From: CAZBLP01 sp964492825
Lineage (GTDB): Bacteria > DYJV01
Length of the DNA stretch: 64,000 nucleotides
Direction of reading: 5' to 3'
Assembly: GCA_964492825.1 (NCBI GenBank)
Contig: CAZBLP010000002.1
Location: 1-64,000 of the forward strand
Each line of letters opens with the position of its first letter. Position 1 is the stretch's first letter. Under the pieces are notes generated by a model. The model ran no database searches. It had not been told where the DNA came from and worked only from the letters and a program-made list of their open reading frames with translations. Below, one piece after another: positions 18,048 to 26,294 of this stretch. The translations under genes and the position numbers were made by a program.

Positions 18048-19187
18048 TTAACTTGAAAAAATTTCAAGAGCTTTTCCAACTCCTTTACCCATTTCAAAGT
18101 TATATCCAAGCTTTTTCAGAGCTAATTCTAATCCTGAAATAGCTATAATTATATCAAATTTATCATAAAATCCAAGATGAGATAATCTGAATATTTTACC
18201 TTTAGCTTCACCTTGCCCGCCAGCTATTGTAATTTTATGGTCTTCTCTATATGATTTTACAATATCTTGTCCATCAATTCCTTCAGGAGCTAAAACTGCT
18301 GTAACAGATTCACTTGGAGAATCAGGTGCAAATAATTTCAATCCTAGTGCCTTTACTGCTTCTCTTGTAGCTTTGGCAAGAAGTGCATGTCTTTTAAAAA
18401 CATTTTCCAAACCTTCATCTTTAATCATATCAAGAACTTTGGAAAGTCCGATAATAAGTGATACAGCAGGAGTATATGCATTTTGATTTTTTTTAAGATT
18501 TTTTCTCTCTTTTTTAAAATCAAAGTAATATTTTGGCAGGTTTGATTTTTCCATAAAAGACCAGGCTTTCTCACTTACAGAAGCAAATGCAAGACCTGGA
18601 GGAAGCATAAAAGCTTTTTGAGAACCGCTTACAACTATATCAATACCCCAGTTATCAGTTTCAATATTGAAAACTCCTACACCTGTAATACCGTCAACAA
18701 TCATAAGACAATTATCATTATTTTTTACCAATTCAGCAATTTCTTTAATAGGATGCTTAACACCTGTGGAAGTTTCACTTGCCTGAACAAGAATACCTTT
18801 AGTATCAGGATTTGACTTTAAGGCATCTTTAACATCATCCACTTTAACAGCAGTACCCCATTTTACATCAATATATACAGGATTGAGTCCGTATGCTTCA
18901 CTGATTTCACCCCATCTTTCTCCAAATTTCCCACCTCTGATAACCAAGACTTTGTCATTTTTGCAAAAACAGTTGGCAACAGATGCTTCCATAGCTCCTG
19001 TACCTGATGAAGCAAAAACAATAACATCATTCTCTGTTTGAAAGACATATTTAAGATCTTCTGCAACTTTTTTAAAAATAGCTTTGTAATTTGGTGCTCT
19101 GTGATGAATAATAGGAAGAGCCATTTCATTTAAAACATCTTGTGGTACAGGCGTTGGGCCTGGTGCTAATAATCTCCATTTTTCCAT
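18048..19187 (-). CDS. Class V aminotransferase (phosphoserine or serine-/alanine-glyoxylate type)
   Basis: A 379-residue PLP enzyme. It opens with LLAPGPTPVPQDVL, contains IIHHRAP, FASSGTGAMEASVAN, the PLP-Asp segment LMIVDGITGVG and the PLP lysine in SGSQKAFMLPPGLAF. The family includes serine-glyoxylate and alanine-glyoxylate aminotransferases and, in some deep-branching anaerobes, the phosphoserine aminotransferase. Being directly upstream of serA argues for a phosphoserine role in place of SerC. Glyoxylate use cannot be excluded and would connect to the glycerate kinase locus. An AAAGGAG-like site precedes the ATG. Confidence 0.85.
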   Translation of the reverse strand: MEKWRLLAPGPTPVPQDVLNEMALPIIHHRAPNYKAIFKKVAEDLKYVFQTENDVIVFASSGTGAMEASVANCFCKNDKVLVIRGGKFGERWGEISEAYGLNPVYIDVKWGTAVKVDDVKDALKSNPDTKGILVQASETSTGVKHPIKEIAELVKNNDNCLMIVDGITGVGVFNIETDNWGIDIVVSGSQKAFMLPPGLAFASVSEKAWSFMEKSNLPKYYFDFKKERKNLKKNQNAYTPAVSLIIGLSKVLDMIKDEGLENVFKRHALLAKATREAVKALGLKLFAPDSPSESVTAVLAPEGIDGQDIVKSYREDHKITIAGGQGEAKGKIFRLSHLGFYDKFDIIIAISGLELALKKLGYNFEMGKGVGKALEIFSS

Positions 19188-19393
19188 TATATATTCTCCT
19201 TTTTGAGATAGTTAAAATTGCAACAAGGTGTCTTATATCATTAGGTATTCTCTGTCAAGAATTTTATCTTAAATAATAGCTATTTTAAGTTTTTTTAATT
19301 GATTTAAAGTCAAAATAATAGTATTACTAAATAAAGTTATTTGATTTTTTGTATTAAAGTTTAATATTGAGCTAAAAAAATCAGGAGGGAAAA

Positions 19394-20158
19394 ATGTTAT
19401 CTGGTAAGATAGCCATAGTTACAGGTGGAGGAAGTGGAATAGGCAAGGGTATTGCAGAAATTTTTTCAAAAAATGGTGCAAACGTGATTATTGCAGATTT
19501 TAATGAGGAAAATGGCAAAAGCGCAGAAAAAGAAATAAAAAACAGTTGTTTTATAAAAACAGATGTGAGCAATGAAGATAGTGTTAAAAACATGGTTGAA
19601 AAGACTGTTGAAAAATTCGGTTCCATTGACATTCTTGTGAATAATGCTGGATTGCAGTATATTGCAAAAGTTGAGGATTTTCCAATTGAAAAATGGAATC
19701 AGTTAATTGGTGTAATGCTTACTGGTACATTTTTATGTACAAAATATTCTGTGCCCTATATGAAAAAGAAGAATTGGGGAAGAATTATTAATACCTCTTC
19801 AGCACATGGCAAAGAAGCATCTCCATGGAAAGCTGCTTATGTATCAGCCAAACATGGTATTATTGGTTTTACAAAGGTAATTGCTAAAGAACTTGCAGAG
19901 TTTAATATTACAGCTAATTCTATATGCCCGGGATATGTTTTGACTCCTCTTGTTCAAAAACAGATTGAAGATCTTGCCAAACAGTATGGTATTAGTGAAG
20001 ATGAAGTTCCTGCTAAAGTGCTTTTAAAAGACCAGCCTATTAAATCCCTTGTTACAATAGAAGAAGTGGCAGAATTGGCTCTCTATCTTGCGTCGGAAAA
20101 AGCAAGACTTATAACTTCTCAATCTTTAAGTATTGACGGTGGCTGGACAGCCCACTAA
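19394..20158 (+). CDS. 3-hydroxybutyrate dehydrogenase-type short-chain dehydrogenase
   Basis: A 254-residue NAD-dependent SDR. Visible are the TGGGSGIGKGIAEIF cofactor loop, NNAGLQYIAKVEDF, the catalytic Ser (INTSSAHGKEASP) and the YVSAKHG Tyr/Lys pair. AHGKEASPWKAAY and the long helical part QIEDLAKQYGISEDEV are characteristic of D-3-hydroxybutyrate dehydrogenase, which interconverts 3-hydroxybutyrate and acetoacetate. A strong ribosome binding site (CAGGAGGG) precedes the ATG. The 206 bases upstream show no feature I can name. The next gene follows after 62 bases on the same strand. Confidence 0.85.
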   Translation: MLSGKIAIVTGGGSGIGKGIAEIFSKNGANVIIADFNEENGKSAEKEIKNSCFIKTDVSNEDSVKNMVEKTVEKFGSIDILVNNAGLQYIAKVEDFPIEKWNQLIGVMLTGTFLCTKYSVPYMKKKNWGRIINTSSAHGKEASPWKAAYVSAKHGIIGFTKVIAKELAEFNITANSICPGYVLTPLVQKQIEDLAKQYGISEDEVPAKVLLKDQPIKSLVTIEEVAELALYLASEKARLITSQSLSIDGGWTAH

Positions 20159-20220
20159 TTTTATCGCAATTTATTCTGTGCTTTGATATAAAAAATTTTG
20201 AACAAATAAAGGAGGATGGA

Positions 20221-21054
20221 ATGCTTAGAATAACTGTAATTTGTGAGAACAGTGTAATTGTGCCTTTTGGTGTGGTTGGTGAGCATGGATTTGCAGCTTT
20301 TGTAGAAACCTCCAATGGTAATTTTCTTTTTGACACAGGCCAGGGTAAAGGTATTTTGCAAAACAGTACTATTTTGAATAAAGATTTATCCACAATAAAA
20401 TATCTTGTTATCTCTCACGGCCATTATGACCATACAATGGGTATACCTCAAGTGTTGTTAAAAAAATCACCTCTTAATATTTATGCTCATCAAGATATTT
20501 TTTTAAACAGGTATTGGATTAAAGATAATATGCCACCTAAATTTATAGGTATACCTTATAAAAAAGAGTATCTTGAATCTCTTGGAGCGAATTTTAAATT
20601 TATAAAAGATTATTTTGAAATTGAAGCAGGAGTTTATCTCAGTGGTGAGATTCCAATGAAAACAGATTTTGAAAAAGTTGATATTAATATGAAAATTTTA
20701 ACAAAAGATGGTAAGTTTCAGCAGGATAATTTGAAAGATGATTTTTCACTTGCCATTGACACTCCAAAAGGTTTGATAATTCTCCTTGGGTGTGCACATG
20801 CGGGCATGGTTAATATACTTAACCACTTTATAGATAAAACAGGTAAAGATAGAATTTATGCTGTTATTGGAGGAACCCACCTTGGATTTGCTTCACCTGA
20901 GCAGATGGAAAATACTTTGAAAGTTCTTGATGAATACAAAATTGAAAAATTAGGTGTTTCACATTGTACAGGTCTTGCAAACAGTGCTACGCTTTTTAAT
21001 ATTCTGAAAGACAGATTTTTCTTTGCATCTGTTGGCGCAGTAATGGAAATATAG
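20221..21054 (+). CDS. Metallo-beta-lactamase-fold hydrolase
   Basis: 277 residues with the metal-binding HGHYDHTMG motif, a second His in GCAHAGMVN and a third in GGTHLGFAS. The fold and the DTGQGKGILQN region match the MJ0301-like subfamily, some members of which are annotated as dihydropterin-ribofuranosyl-aminobenzene-phosphate synthase. Substrate is unknown. AAAGGAGG lies just before the ATG. It is likely co-transcribed with the short-chain dehydrogenase upstream. Confidence 0.85.
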   Translation: MLRITVICENSVIVPFGVVGEHGFAAFVETSNGNFLFDTGQGKGILQNSTILNKDLSTIKYLVISHGHYDHTMGIPQVLLKKSPLNIYAHQDIFLNRYWIKDNMPPKFIGIPYKKEYLESLGANFKFIKDYFEIEAGVYLSGEIPMKTDFEKVDINMKILTKDGKFQQDNLKDDFSLAIDTPKGLIILLGCAHAGMVNILNHFIDKTGKDRIYAVIGGTHLGFASPEQMENTLKVLDEYKIEKLGVSHCTGLANSATLFNILKDRFFFASVGAVMEI

Positions 21055-21188
21055 TTCAACCTGTATATACAATAAAATAAAAATTACTTTAGATTTTAGT
21101 AATTAAGAGTTAAAAATTTATTATAGACTCATTACTCTTGATTTAAGTGAAATTTGGACTTTCAAGTAATAGAATAGGAGTTTTTACA

Positions 21189-21659
21189 ATGATTAAAGTT
21201 AATATTCCAGGCAGAGATTTATTAGAATTGGAATATGCTGTTTTTGACATGAATGGGACATTGACTGTTGACGGCAATATAATGGAAAGTACAAAAAAAA
21301 GATTAATGTTGCTTTCTCAGATTTTGAAAATTTATGTTTTAACAGCAGATACATTTGGAAGAGCTTCAGAGGTATTTAAATCATTGCCAGTTGAATTGAC
21401 AATTGTTGACAAAAATAACGGTCAGGATGACAAATTAAAATTTATTGAGAAATTAGGTGTTAAAAAATGTGTTGCTTTTGGAAACGGATACAATGATATA
21501 AAAATGTTAAAGAAGGCCTGCCTGGGTATAGCAGTAATAGGTGAAGAAGGATTAAATACTAATGCTTTAATTAATTCTGATATTTGTGTGAAAAATATTA
21601 ATGATGGATTGGATTTGTTGCTTATTGTCAAAAGATTAATAGCTACTCTGAGAAAATAA
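21189..21659 (+). CDS. Small HAD-family protein (soluble P-type-ATPase-like phosphatase)
   Basis: 156 residues carrying HAD motif I as FDMNGTLTVDG, motif II around VLTADT, a Lys (DKLKFIEKLG) and the GNGYNDIKMLKKA acidic motif. Asn in place of the usual second Asp, and the overall layout, match the small soluble relatives of P-type ATPase phosphorylation domains. Substrate unknown. An ATG at 21147 is in frame, but the ATG at 21189 has AGGAG upstream and gives a normal N-terminus. The last 24 bases overlap the end of the convergent amidohydrolase gene. Confidence 0.82.
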   Translation: MIKVNIPGRDLLELEYAVFDMNGTLTVDGNIMESTKKRLMLLSQILKIYVLTADTFGRASEVFKSLPVELTIVDKNNGQDDKLKFIEKLGVKKCVAFGNGYNDIKMLKKACLGIAVIGEEGLNTNALINSDICVKNINDGLDLLLIVKRLIATLRK

Positions 21660-22364
21660 ATTAAGCAAATTGTCACATGTTATTTTATTAAAATTGTCTC
21701 CTGAAAATAACATTTCTATTTTTTTTAATTCATAATATGGTGAGCCAAAAGGATAATCACTTCCGAAAAGTAGTTTGCTTGTACCAAAATTTTTAGTAAA
21801 ATCAATTATTTCATATTCATCAGCAAGTGCTGAATCTGCATAAATATTATCCTCTGCAAAGATTCCTTCTGCTTTCAGTCTATCATATCCGCCATTTAAA
21901 AAACCTAAATGAGGAATAATAATATTTGTCCTTTTATCTATCAAATTTATGAAATTTAAACAATTATGAAATTCTTCCTCTATAATAACAGGTAGTTTTT
22001 TATTACATATATACTCTATAAAATTTTTACATTCTGAAGATAAATAATTATAAACAGGTTCATTTGAATGCCTGTGCCATTTTATTCCTTTGAATTTTTT
22101 ATCAGGAATTTGAAAATCATTCCAAACAAAATAGTATGCAAATAAATTTTCTCTGTTATTGATTATATTCAAAAGATAATTATGCACATTTGTTCTTGAT
22201 TTTTTATAAATATCAGAATCAGTAAAATTAGGGTCATATCTGTTATAAATTTCTTCCACAGGTGAAAATAAAACTCCTCCGTTAATACCTGCTTTTTCCC
22301 ATTCATTGAAAATAACCTCAAATGGTAATGTTAAGCCACAATGTACATGAGCATCTAAAATCAT
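21636..22364 (-). CDS. Amidohydrolase-family (Amidohydro_2) TIM-barrel protein
   Basis: 242 residues starting ILDAHVHCGLTLPFEV, the metal-binding HxH of amidohydrolases; the later PHLGFLNGGYDR and LLFGSDYPFGSP segments are the typical His and Asp of the family. It is short compared with the 280-330 usual for Amidohydro_2 decarboxylase/lactonase-like members. Substrate unknown. The 3' end overlaps the HAD gene by 24 bases in opposite orientation. Confidence 0.82.
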   Translation of the reverse strand: MILDAHVHCGLTLPFEVIFNEWEKAGINGGVLFSPVEEIYNRYDPNFTDSDIYKKSRTNVHNYLLNIINNRENLFAYYFVWNDFQIPDKKFKGIKWHRHSNEPVYNYLSSECKNFIEYICNKKLPVIIEEEFHNCLNFINLIDKRTNIIIPHLGFLNGGYDRLKAEGIFAEDNIYADSALADEYEIIDFTKNFGTSKLLFGSDYPFGSPYYELKKIEMLFSGDNFNKITCDNLLNLFSQSSY

Positions 22365-22456
22365 AATTACAATATATAAAATTTTTATAAAAATTCAAGA
22401 AAAAACTCTTGATTTTTATATTTTTTTATTGTAACAGACCTGACTCTTTTCTCCTT

Positions 22457-22474
22457 GCCCTCACAATAAAGGGC
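22457..22474 (+). promoter_or_regulatory. Leader hairpin upstream of rpsF
   Basis: GCCCT/AGGGC with an eight-base loop lies about 25 bases before the rpsF start in an otherwise AT-rich leader. rpsF operons in many bacteria carry an S6:S18-binding autoregulatory leader; this could be part of one, but I do not see its full consensus. Confidence 0.3.
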
Positions 22475-22496
22475 TAATAAACCATAAGGAGGTAAT

Positions 22497-22808
22497 ATGA
22501 AATATTATGAATTAATGCTGATTATCAATGGAGAACTGTCGCAAGAAGAGGCATCAGCTGAATTTGAAAAATTTGAGCAGGTTGTTGAAAAAGGCAATGG
22601 TAAAATTTTAAAAGTTGATAATTGGGGATTAAAGAGATTTGCTTATCCAATTAAAAAGAAAAATAGCGGCTATTACTATGTGGTAAATTTAGGCGTTGAC
22701 TATCCATTGTTAAGAGAATTAGAAAGAATCTTCAAAATCAATGAAAATCTATTCCGTTATCTTTTTGTCAAATTAGACTCCAGGAAAATTGAAATTACAG
22801 AAGAATAA
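22497..22808 (+). CDS. rpsF: 30S ribosomal protein S6
   Basis: A 103-residue protein of the small-subunit platform that pairs with S18. The sequence KYYELMLIINGELSQEE, DNWGLKRFAYPIKKKNSGYYYV and the RIFKINENLFRYLFVKL end are diagnostic. AAGGAGG precedes the ATG. First gene of rpsF-ssb-like-rpsR-DUF2232-rplI, its TAA overlapping the next ATG by one base. Confidence 0.96.
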   Translation: MKYYELMLIINGELSQEEASAEFEKFEQVVEKGNGKILKVDNWGLKRFAYPIKKKNSGYYYVVNLGVDYPLLRELERIFKINENLFRYLFVKLDSRKIEITEE

Positions 22809-23125
22809 TGGATATTAACAGAGTTTTTATTTCCGGGACTCTTACCAGAGAGCCAGAGCTCTCTTATACTCTGTCAAATAAAGCTATTTGCAGAATGAAT
22901 ATTATTGTAAGAGACCAGAATAAAATTAATTTTTTTAATGTAGTTGTTTTTGGGAAATTGGCAGAGTTTTGTGGTAATAAGCTTCAAAAAGATTCAAAAA
23001 TTGTAATTGAAGGAAAATTAAAATTTTCAACTTACACTATTAAATCAGGAGAAAAGAGAAGAAGTGTTGAAATTATAGCAGAAAAGGTGCATTATATTGA
23101 AAAAGGAGGAAAAATAGATGGCTAA
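22808..23125 (+). CDS. ssb: Short single-stranded-DNA-binding protein (SSB/PriB-like)
   Basis: 105 residues forming one OB fold: NRVFISGTLTREPELSYT at the start, NFFNVVVFGKLAEFC in the centre, VIEGKLKFSTYT and EIIAEKVHYIE near the end. The protein stops at KGGKIDG and lacks the Gly-rich linker and acidic tip that SSB uses to recruit partners. Its size and position between rpsF and rpsR are the same as those of PriB in enterobacteria, which itself derives from SSB. It is either a truncated SSB or a PriB-like primosome protein; a full-length SSB may exist elsewhere. Confidence 0.85.
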   Translation: MDINRVFISGTLTREPELSYTLSNKAICRMNIIVRDQNKINFFNVVVFGKLAEFCGNKLQKDSKIVIEGKLKFSTYTIKSGEKRRSVEIIAEKVHYIEKGGKIDG

Positions 23126-23375
23126 TAACAGACAATTTATGAGAAGGTTTCCAAGAAAAAAAGTATGTTATTTCTGTACACATAAAGATGCAGATTTAAA
23201 TTATAAAAATATTAATTTGTTGAAAAGATTTGTTACTGACAGGGGCAAAATTTTACCAAGTAGAATTACAGGTACATGTGCTTTTCACCAGAGAGCATTG
23301 GCTAAAGAGATTAAAAGAGCTAGAGTTATGGCTTTACTACCTTTTACAACAGCAAATGAATATAAAAGGAAATGA
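23118..23375 (+). CDS. rpsR: 30S ribosomal protein S18
   Basis: 85 residues; NINLLKRFVTDRGKILPSR and TGTCAFHQRALAKEIKRAR are the S18 signature. The N-terminus keeps KVCYFCTHK with a Cys pair and the later Cys/His, so this is the zinc-binding (C+) paralogue type. It overlaps the OB-fold gene by eight bases and the membrane-protein gene by four. Confidence 0.95.
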   Translation: MANNRQFMRRFPRKKVCYFCTHKDADLNYKNINLLKRFVTDRGKILPSRITGTCAFHQRALAKEIKRARVMALLPFTTANEYKRK

Positions 23376-24316
23376 ATTTAATAGAGAATAGAGCTATTAT
23401 TTTAGGAGCTTTAATAGGCTCTTTCCTATATTTGTTATCGTCAATTATGCCGTTAATTGGCGGAATTATAAGTTTTTTTTCACCAATACCATTAGGGTAT
23501 ATAGGTTTTACAGATAACAAAACAAAACTTTTGTTATGCTTGTTTTTTACCTGTGCAATAATTTTTTTTGCAGCAGGAAGAATAAGTGTGATTTTATACT
23601 TAATACAGTATGGAGCACCGTTTTACCTGTTCTTTGAATTTTACAATAGAGGTATTGAAGTAGGAAAATCAATTTTTATTACAGCTTTAGTAATAATTTT
23701 AATGTTAATGATTTTAGCAAGTTTCTATGTTGGATTTAATTTTTCTCAAGTTACAGAATATTTAACAAAATTTTTAGATGCTAATTTTCAAGAAGTATTA
23801 AAGAGTTATAAAAAATTTGGAATTTCAGAAAATGAAATCAGCCAGATTGCATCTAATTTAAAAGTTTTTGGACGCACTCTTGTGAAAGTATTGCCGTCAT
23901 TAATGGTAATGTTTTATACAAGTATATTTTTGATTAATTTGCCTATTGCGGAAAAATTAGCTAAAATTAAAATTAAAAATTTTGATTTTAAATATTATAA
24001 ATATCCTTTTTTCTTTGTGTGGGTATTTATAATAGCAGGTTTTGGTATTTTTTTTCTACACAAAAGTTTTATATGGTGGGTACTTTTAAATATTCTTATA
24101 ATATGCTCATTTGTGTTTTTGATTCAAGGTTTTTCGGTTATTGAATGTTGGTTTGAAAAGATAAATTTCTCAAAATTTATGAAGAATTTACTTTATATTC
24201 TAATACTTTTTTCACAATTTTTACTTATATCCATTGCTGTAATAGGATTATTTGACAACTGGTTTGATTTTAGAAAAATAATAAATAGAGGAGGAACTAA
24301 TGAAAATAATACTTAA
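23372..24316 (+). CDS. DUF2232 (YybS-type) membrane protein
   Basis: 314 residues with about eight hydrophobic segments, including an N-terminal GALIGSFLYLLSSIMPLIGG and a late SVIECWFEK loop. Position just before rplI and the overall hydropathy match the DUF2232/YybS family, which is typically found at this place. Function unknown. It overlaps rpsR by four bases and rplI by 17, so its translation is coupled to both ribosomal genes. Confidence 0.8.
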   Translation: MNLIENRAIILGALIGSFLYLLSSIMPLIGGIISFFSPIPLGYIGFTDNKTKLLLCLFFTCAIIFFAAGRISVILYLIQYGAPFYLFFEFYNRGIEVGKSIFITALVIILMLMILASFYVGFNFSQVTEYLTKFLDANFQEVLKSYKKFGISENEISQIASNLKVFGRTLVKVLPSLMVMFYTSIFLINLPIAEKLAKIKIKNFDFKYYKYPFFFVWVFIIAGFGIFFLHKSFIWWVLLNILIICSFVFLIQGFSVIECWFEKINFSKFMKNLLYILILFSQFLLISIAVIGLFDNWFDFRKIINRGGTNENNT

Positions 24317-24800
24317 AGAGGATGTAAAGGCTTTAGGTAGCATAGGAGACATTGTTACTGTAAAAGACGGATATGCAAGAAATTATTTGATACCAAAAGG
24401 TCTTGCAGTTAGGGCAAATGAAAAAAATATGAGAGAATTTTTACATCACAAAAGAATGATTGAAAGAAAGTTAAATAAGGTAAAAATCAAAGCAGAGGAA
24501 CTAAAAGCAAAGTTAGAAGAAGTGGAATTAAATATTAAGCAAAAGCTTGGTAAAAGCGGCAAGCTTTTTGGGGCTGTTACGTCACTTATAATTGAAAAAG
24601 AGTTGGCATCCTTTGGCCTTGACATTGACAGAAAGAAAATACTTCTTAGAGAGCCCATAAAGACTCTTGGTAATTTTGAGATTGATGTAAAGTTGCATCC
24701 TGAAGTAATAGCAAAATTAAAAGTAAATGTAATTGACGAAGAGAAAAAAGAAGAGGTTGCTGCAGAAAAAACAAAAGAAGAAGAGGTAGCTGGCAATTAA
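24300..24800 (+). CDS. rplI: 50S ribosomal protein L9
   Basis: 166 residues: the N-terminal L9 domain MKIILKEDVKALGSIGDIV with YARNYLIPKGLAVRA, a long connecting helix, and the C-terminal domain beginning KLGKSGKLFGAVTS. A Glu/Lys-rich tail (EEKKEEVAAEKTKEEE) extends past the usual end. It overlaps the DUF2232 gene and its last four bases overlap the end of the convergent gene. Confidence 0.95.
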   Translation: MKIILKEDVKALGSIGDIVTVKDGYARNYLIPKGLAVRANEKNMREFLHHKRMIERKLNKVKIKAEELKAKLEEVELNIKQKLGKSGKLFGAVTSLIIEKELASFGLDIDRKKILLREPIKTLGNFEIDVKLHPEVIAKLKVNVIDEEKKEEVAAEKTKEEEVAGN

Positions 24801-25468
24801 TTTTGCCAGTTATCCTTTGGAATTTTAATTATTTTATTGTCACCTTTAAATGTTTTATCTTTATTCTCTTCTTTACTGGGAAAGATAAGTTTTCTCAATT
24901 CATTGGCATATTTTTGTACAATATAAGGTTTTGAATTAAGAACCTTATTAGCAAATTCAGAAATATTGTCTATTTTTTTTACATTAAGCAGATAGTTTTG
25001 AAGTTTATCAATATTTTCTATTGTTTTTTCAGCATCAACCAACTCAAGGAGAATTAAACAGCCTTGATAGTTTCTTTCGATTTTTCTTAATTCAAGATTT
25101 TTTTCAGCTAGTCCATAACCCATTATAAACATGTGATTTATCTGGCCAAGAGATATAGTCTCCCATTTGGTGTTTTGATTACTTGTCCTAACTATTTTTG
25201 AATAGGGTACAACATCATCTTCAAGCATAAATGGATTGATTTTAGCCACAGAATAAGATTTCGTATAATCATTTTTAAATAAAAAATCTGAAACAATTTT
25301 CAATTCATATTCATTAAACAATTTTGCTACAAATACAGCTTTATTGTGATAATATTCAGGTATTTTATATTTTTTCTTAACTTCCTTCACTTCTTTTTTC
25401 GTAACATTAATTTTTTCCAAATAAAATTTTGAGCCGTCTGTTATTATCACGGAAACTTGGAATCTCAT
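24797..25468 (-). CDS. Uncharacterised protein
   Basis: 223 residues that I do not recognise. It starts MRFQVSVIITDGSKFYLEK, has no signal peptide or membrane helix, and is mixed alpha/beta with many Lys and Glu. A motif-like stretch TKWETISLGQINHMFIMGYG lies in the middle and the C-terminus is Lys/Asp-rich (KDKTFKGDNKIIKIPKD). It is convergent with rplI, overlapping by four bases, and its start faces the region before the nucleosidase gene. Confidence 0.65.
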   Translation of the reverse strand: MRFQVSVIITDGSKFYLEKINVTKKEVKEVKKKYKIPEYYHNKAVFVAKLFNEYELKIVSDFLFKNDYTKSYSVAKINPFMLEDDVVPYSKIVRTSNQNTKWETISLGQINHMFIMGYGLAEKNLELRKIERNYQGCLILLELVDAEKTIENIDKLQNYLLNVKKIDNISEFANKVLNSKPYIVQKYANELRKLIFPSKEENKDKTFKGDNKIIKIPKDNWQN

Positions 25469-25530
25469 AAGTTATACCTTTTCCAATATTTTTTCCACTG
25501 TATTTTCAGTTCAATAAGATAAACTAAGTT

Positions 25531-26202
25531 TTAGATAAATTCAAGGTAATTATTTACGTATTTTTCAATAAATTGCAAAACCTTTAAACTACTATCACCT
25601 AAAACTTTTTGATAATTTTTTTTATAATCATTAAAAATATTTTCATCACCCTTATCTGTTACAGCCTTAAAAACAAAGCATTTTTTTTTGTTTAATGCAG
25701 ATACTTGCATTACAGCGGAAGCCTCCCAATCACCTATTGATGCATTATATTTTTTTAATAAATTTTCTTTTTTATTTTTGGAATCAATATTTTGGGTACC
25801 TGAAATAATTATACCTTTTTTAATATTTAGTTTTTGTAAAATATTATTGCAAGGTATAGGTACTTCTACTTCAAATTGAGGCTTAAAGTCTCTTGTGGTA
25901 TAAAAATCATATTCTATGGCTTTTGTGCAGAAATAGAGATCTCCTACCTCTGCATCATCTGAAACAGCACCTGCAGAACCAAAATTTATTATTAAAGCTA
26001 TTTCCTTAAAATTATCAATTGAATATTGGAGAAAACTTGCAGTTCTTATTTTGCCAAGTCCGGATTTTGCAACAAAAAATTCCAAATTTTTAAAATTACA
26101 TTTAAAATATTCAAAAGGTTTTTCACCTATGATTTTTGAAACATTACAATGTTTTTTTATAAAATTTACTTCTACATTTAAAGCTGATATAATTAATATC
26201 AT
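25531..26202 (-). CDS. Nucleoside phosphorylase-family hydrolase (MTA/SAH nucleosidase or futalosine hydrolase type)
   Basis: 223 residues of the PNP/UDP phosphorylase superfamily: MILIISALNVEVNFI start, GLGKIRTA, INFGSAGAV, and the ligand Glu in GDWEASAVMQ near the end, followed by FKAVTDKGD. Such enzymes cleave adenine or hypoxanthine from methylthioadenosine, S-adenosylhomocysteine or futalosine. Divergence from textbook MTAN leaves futalosine hydrolase (MqnB, menaquinone synthesis) possible. The open frame extends to 26295, but the ATG at 26202 gives the normal N-terminus with an AAGAGA site upstream. Confidence 0.75.
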   Translation of the reverse strand: MILIISALNVEVNFIKKHCNVSKIIGEKPFEYFKCNFKNLEFFVAKSGLGKIRTASFLQYSIDNFKEIALIINFGSAGAVSDDAEVGDLYFCTKAIEYDFYTTRDFKPQFEVEVPIPCNNILQKLNIKKGIIISGTQNIDSKNKKENLLKKYNASIGDWEASAVMQVSALNKKKCFVFKAVTDKGDENIFNDYKKNYQKVLGDSSLKVLQFIEKYVNNYLEFI

Positions 26203-26294
26203 AGTTAGATTCTCTTTTAAACAAAGTTGCATTAATTTGCAATAATTTTTTTTTATACTACAAAATAAAAAAATTATGTGATAATGGAAAAACA

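Noticed and set aside
22391..22415. Small A/T hairpin (TCAAGA/TCTTGA) before rpsF as a terminator
   Set aside because: Only six pairs in an AT-rich region, with no gene ending just upstream on that strand.
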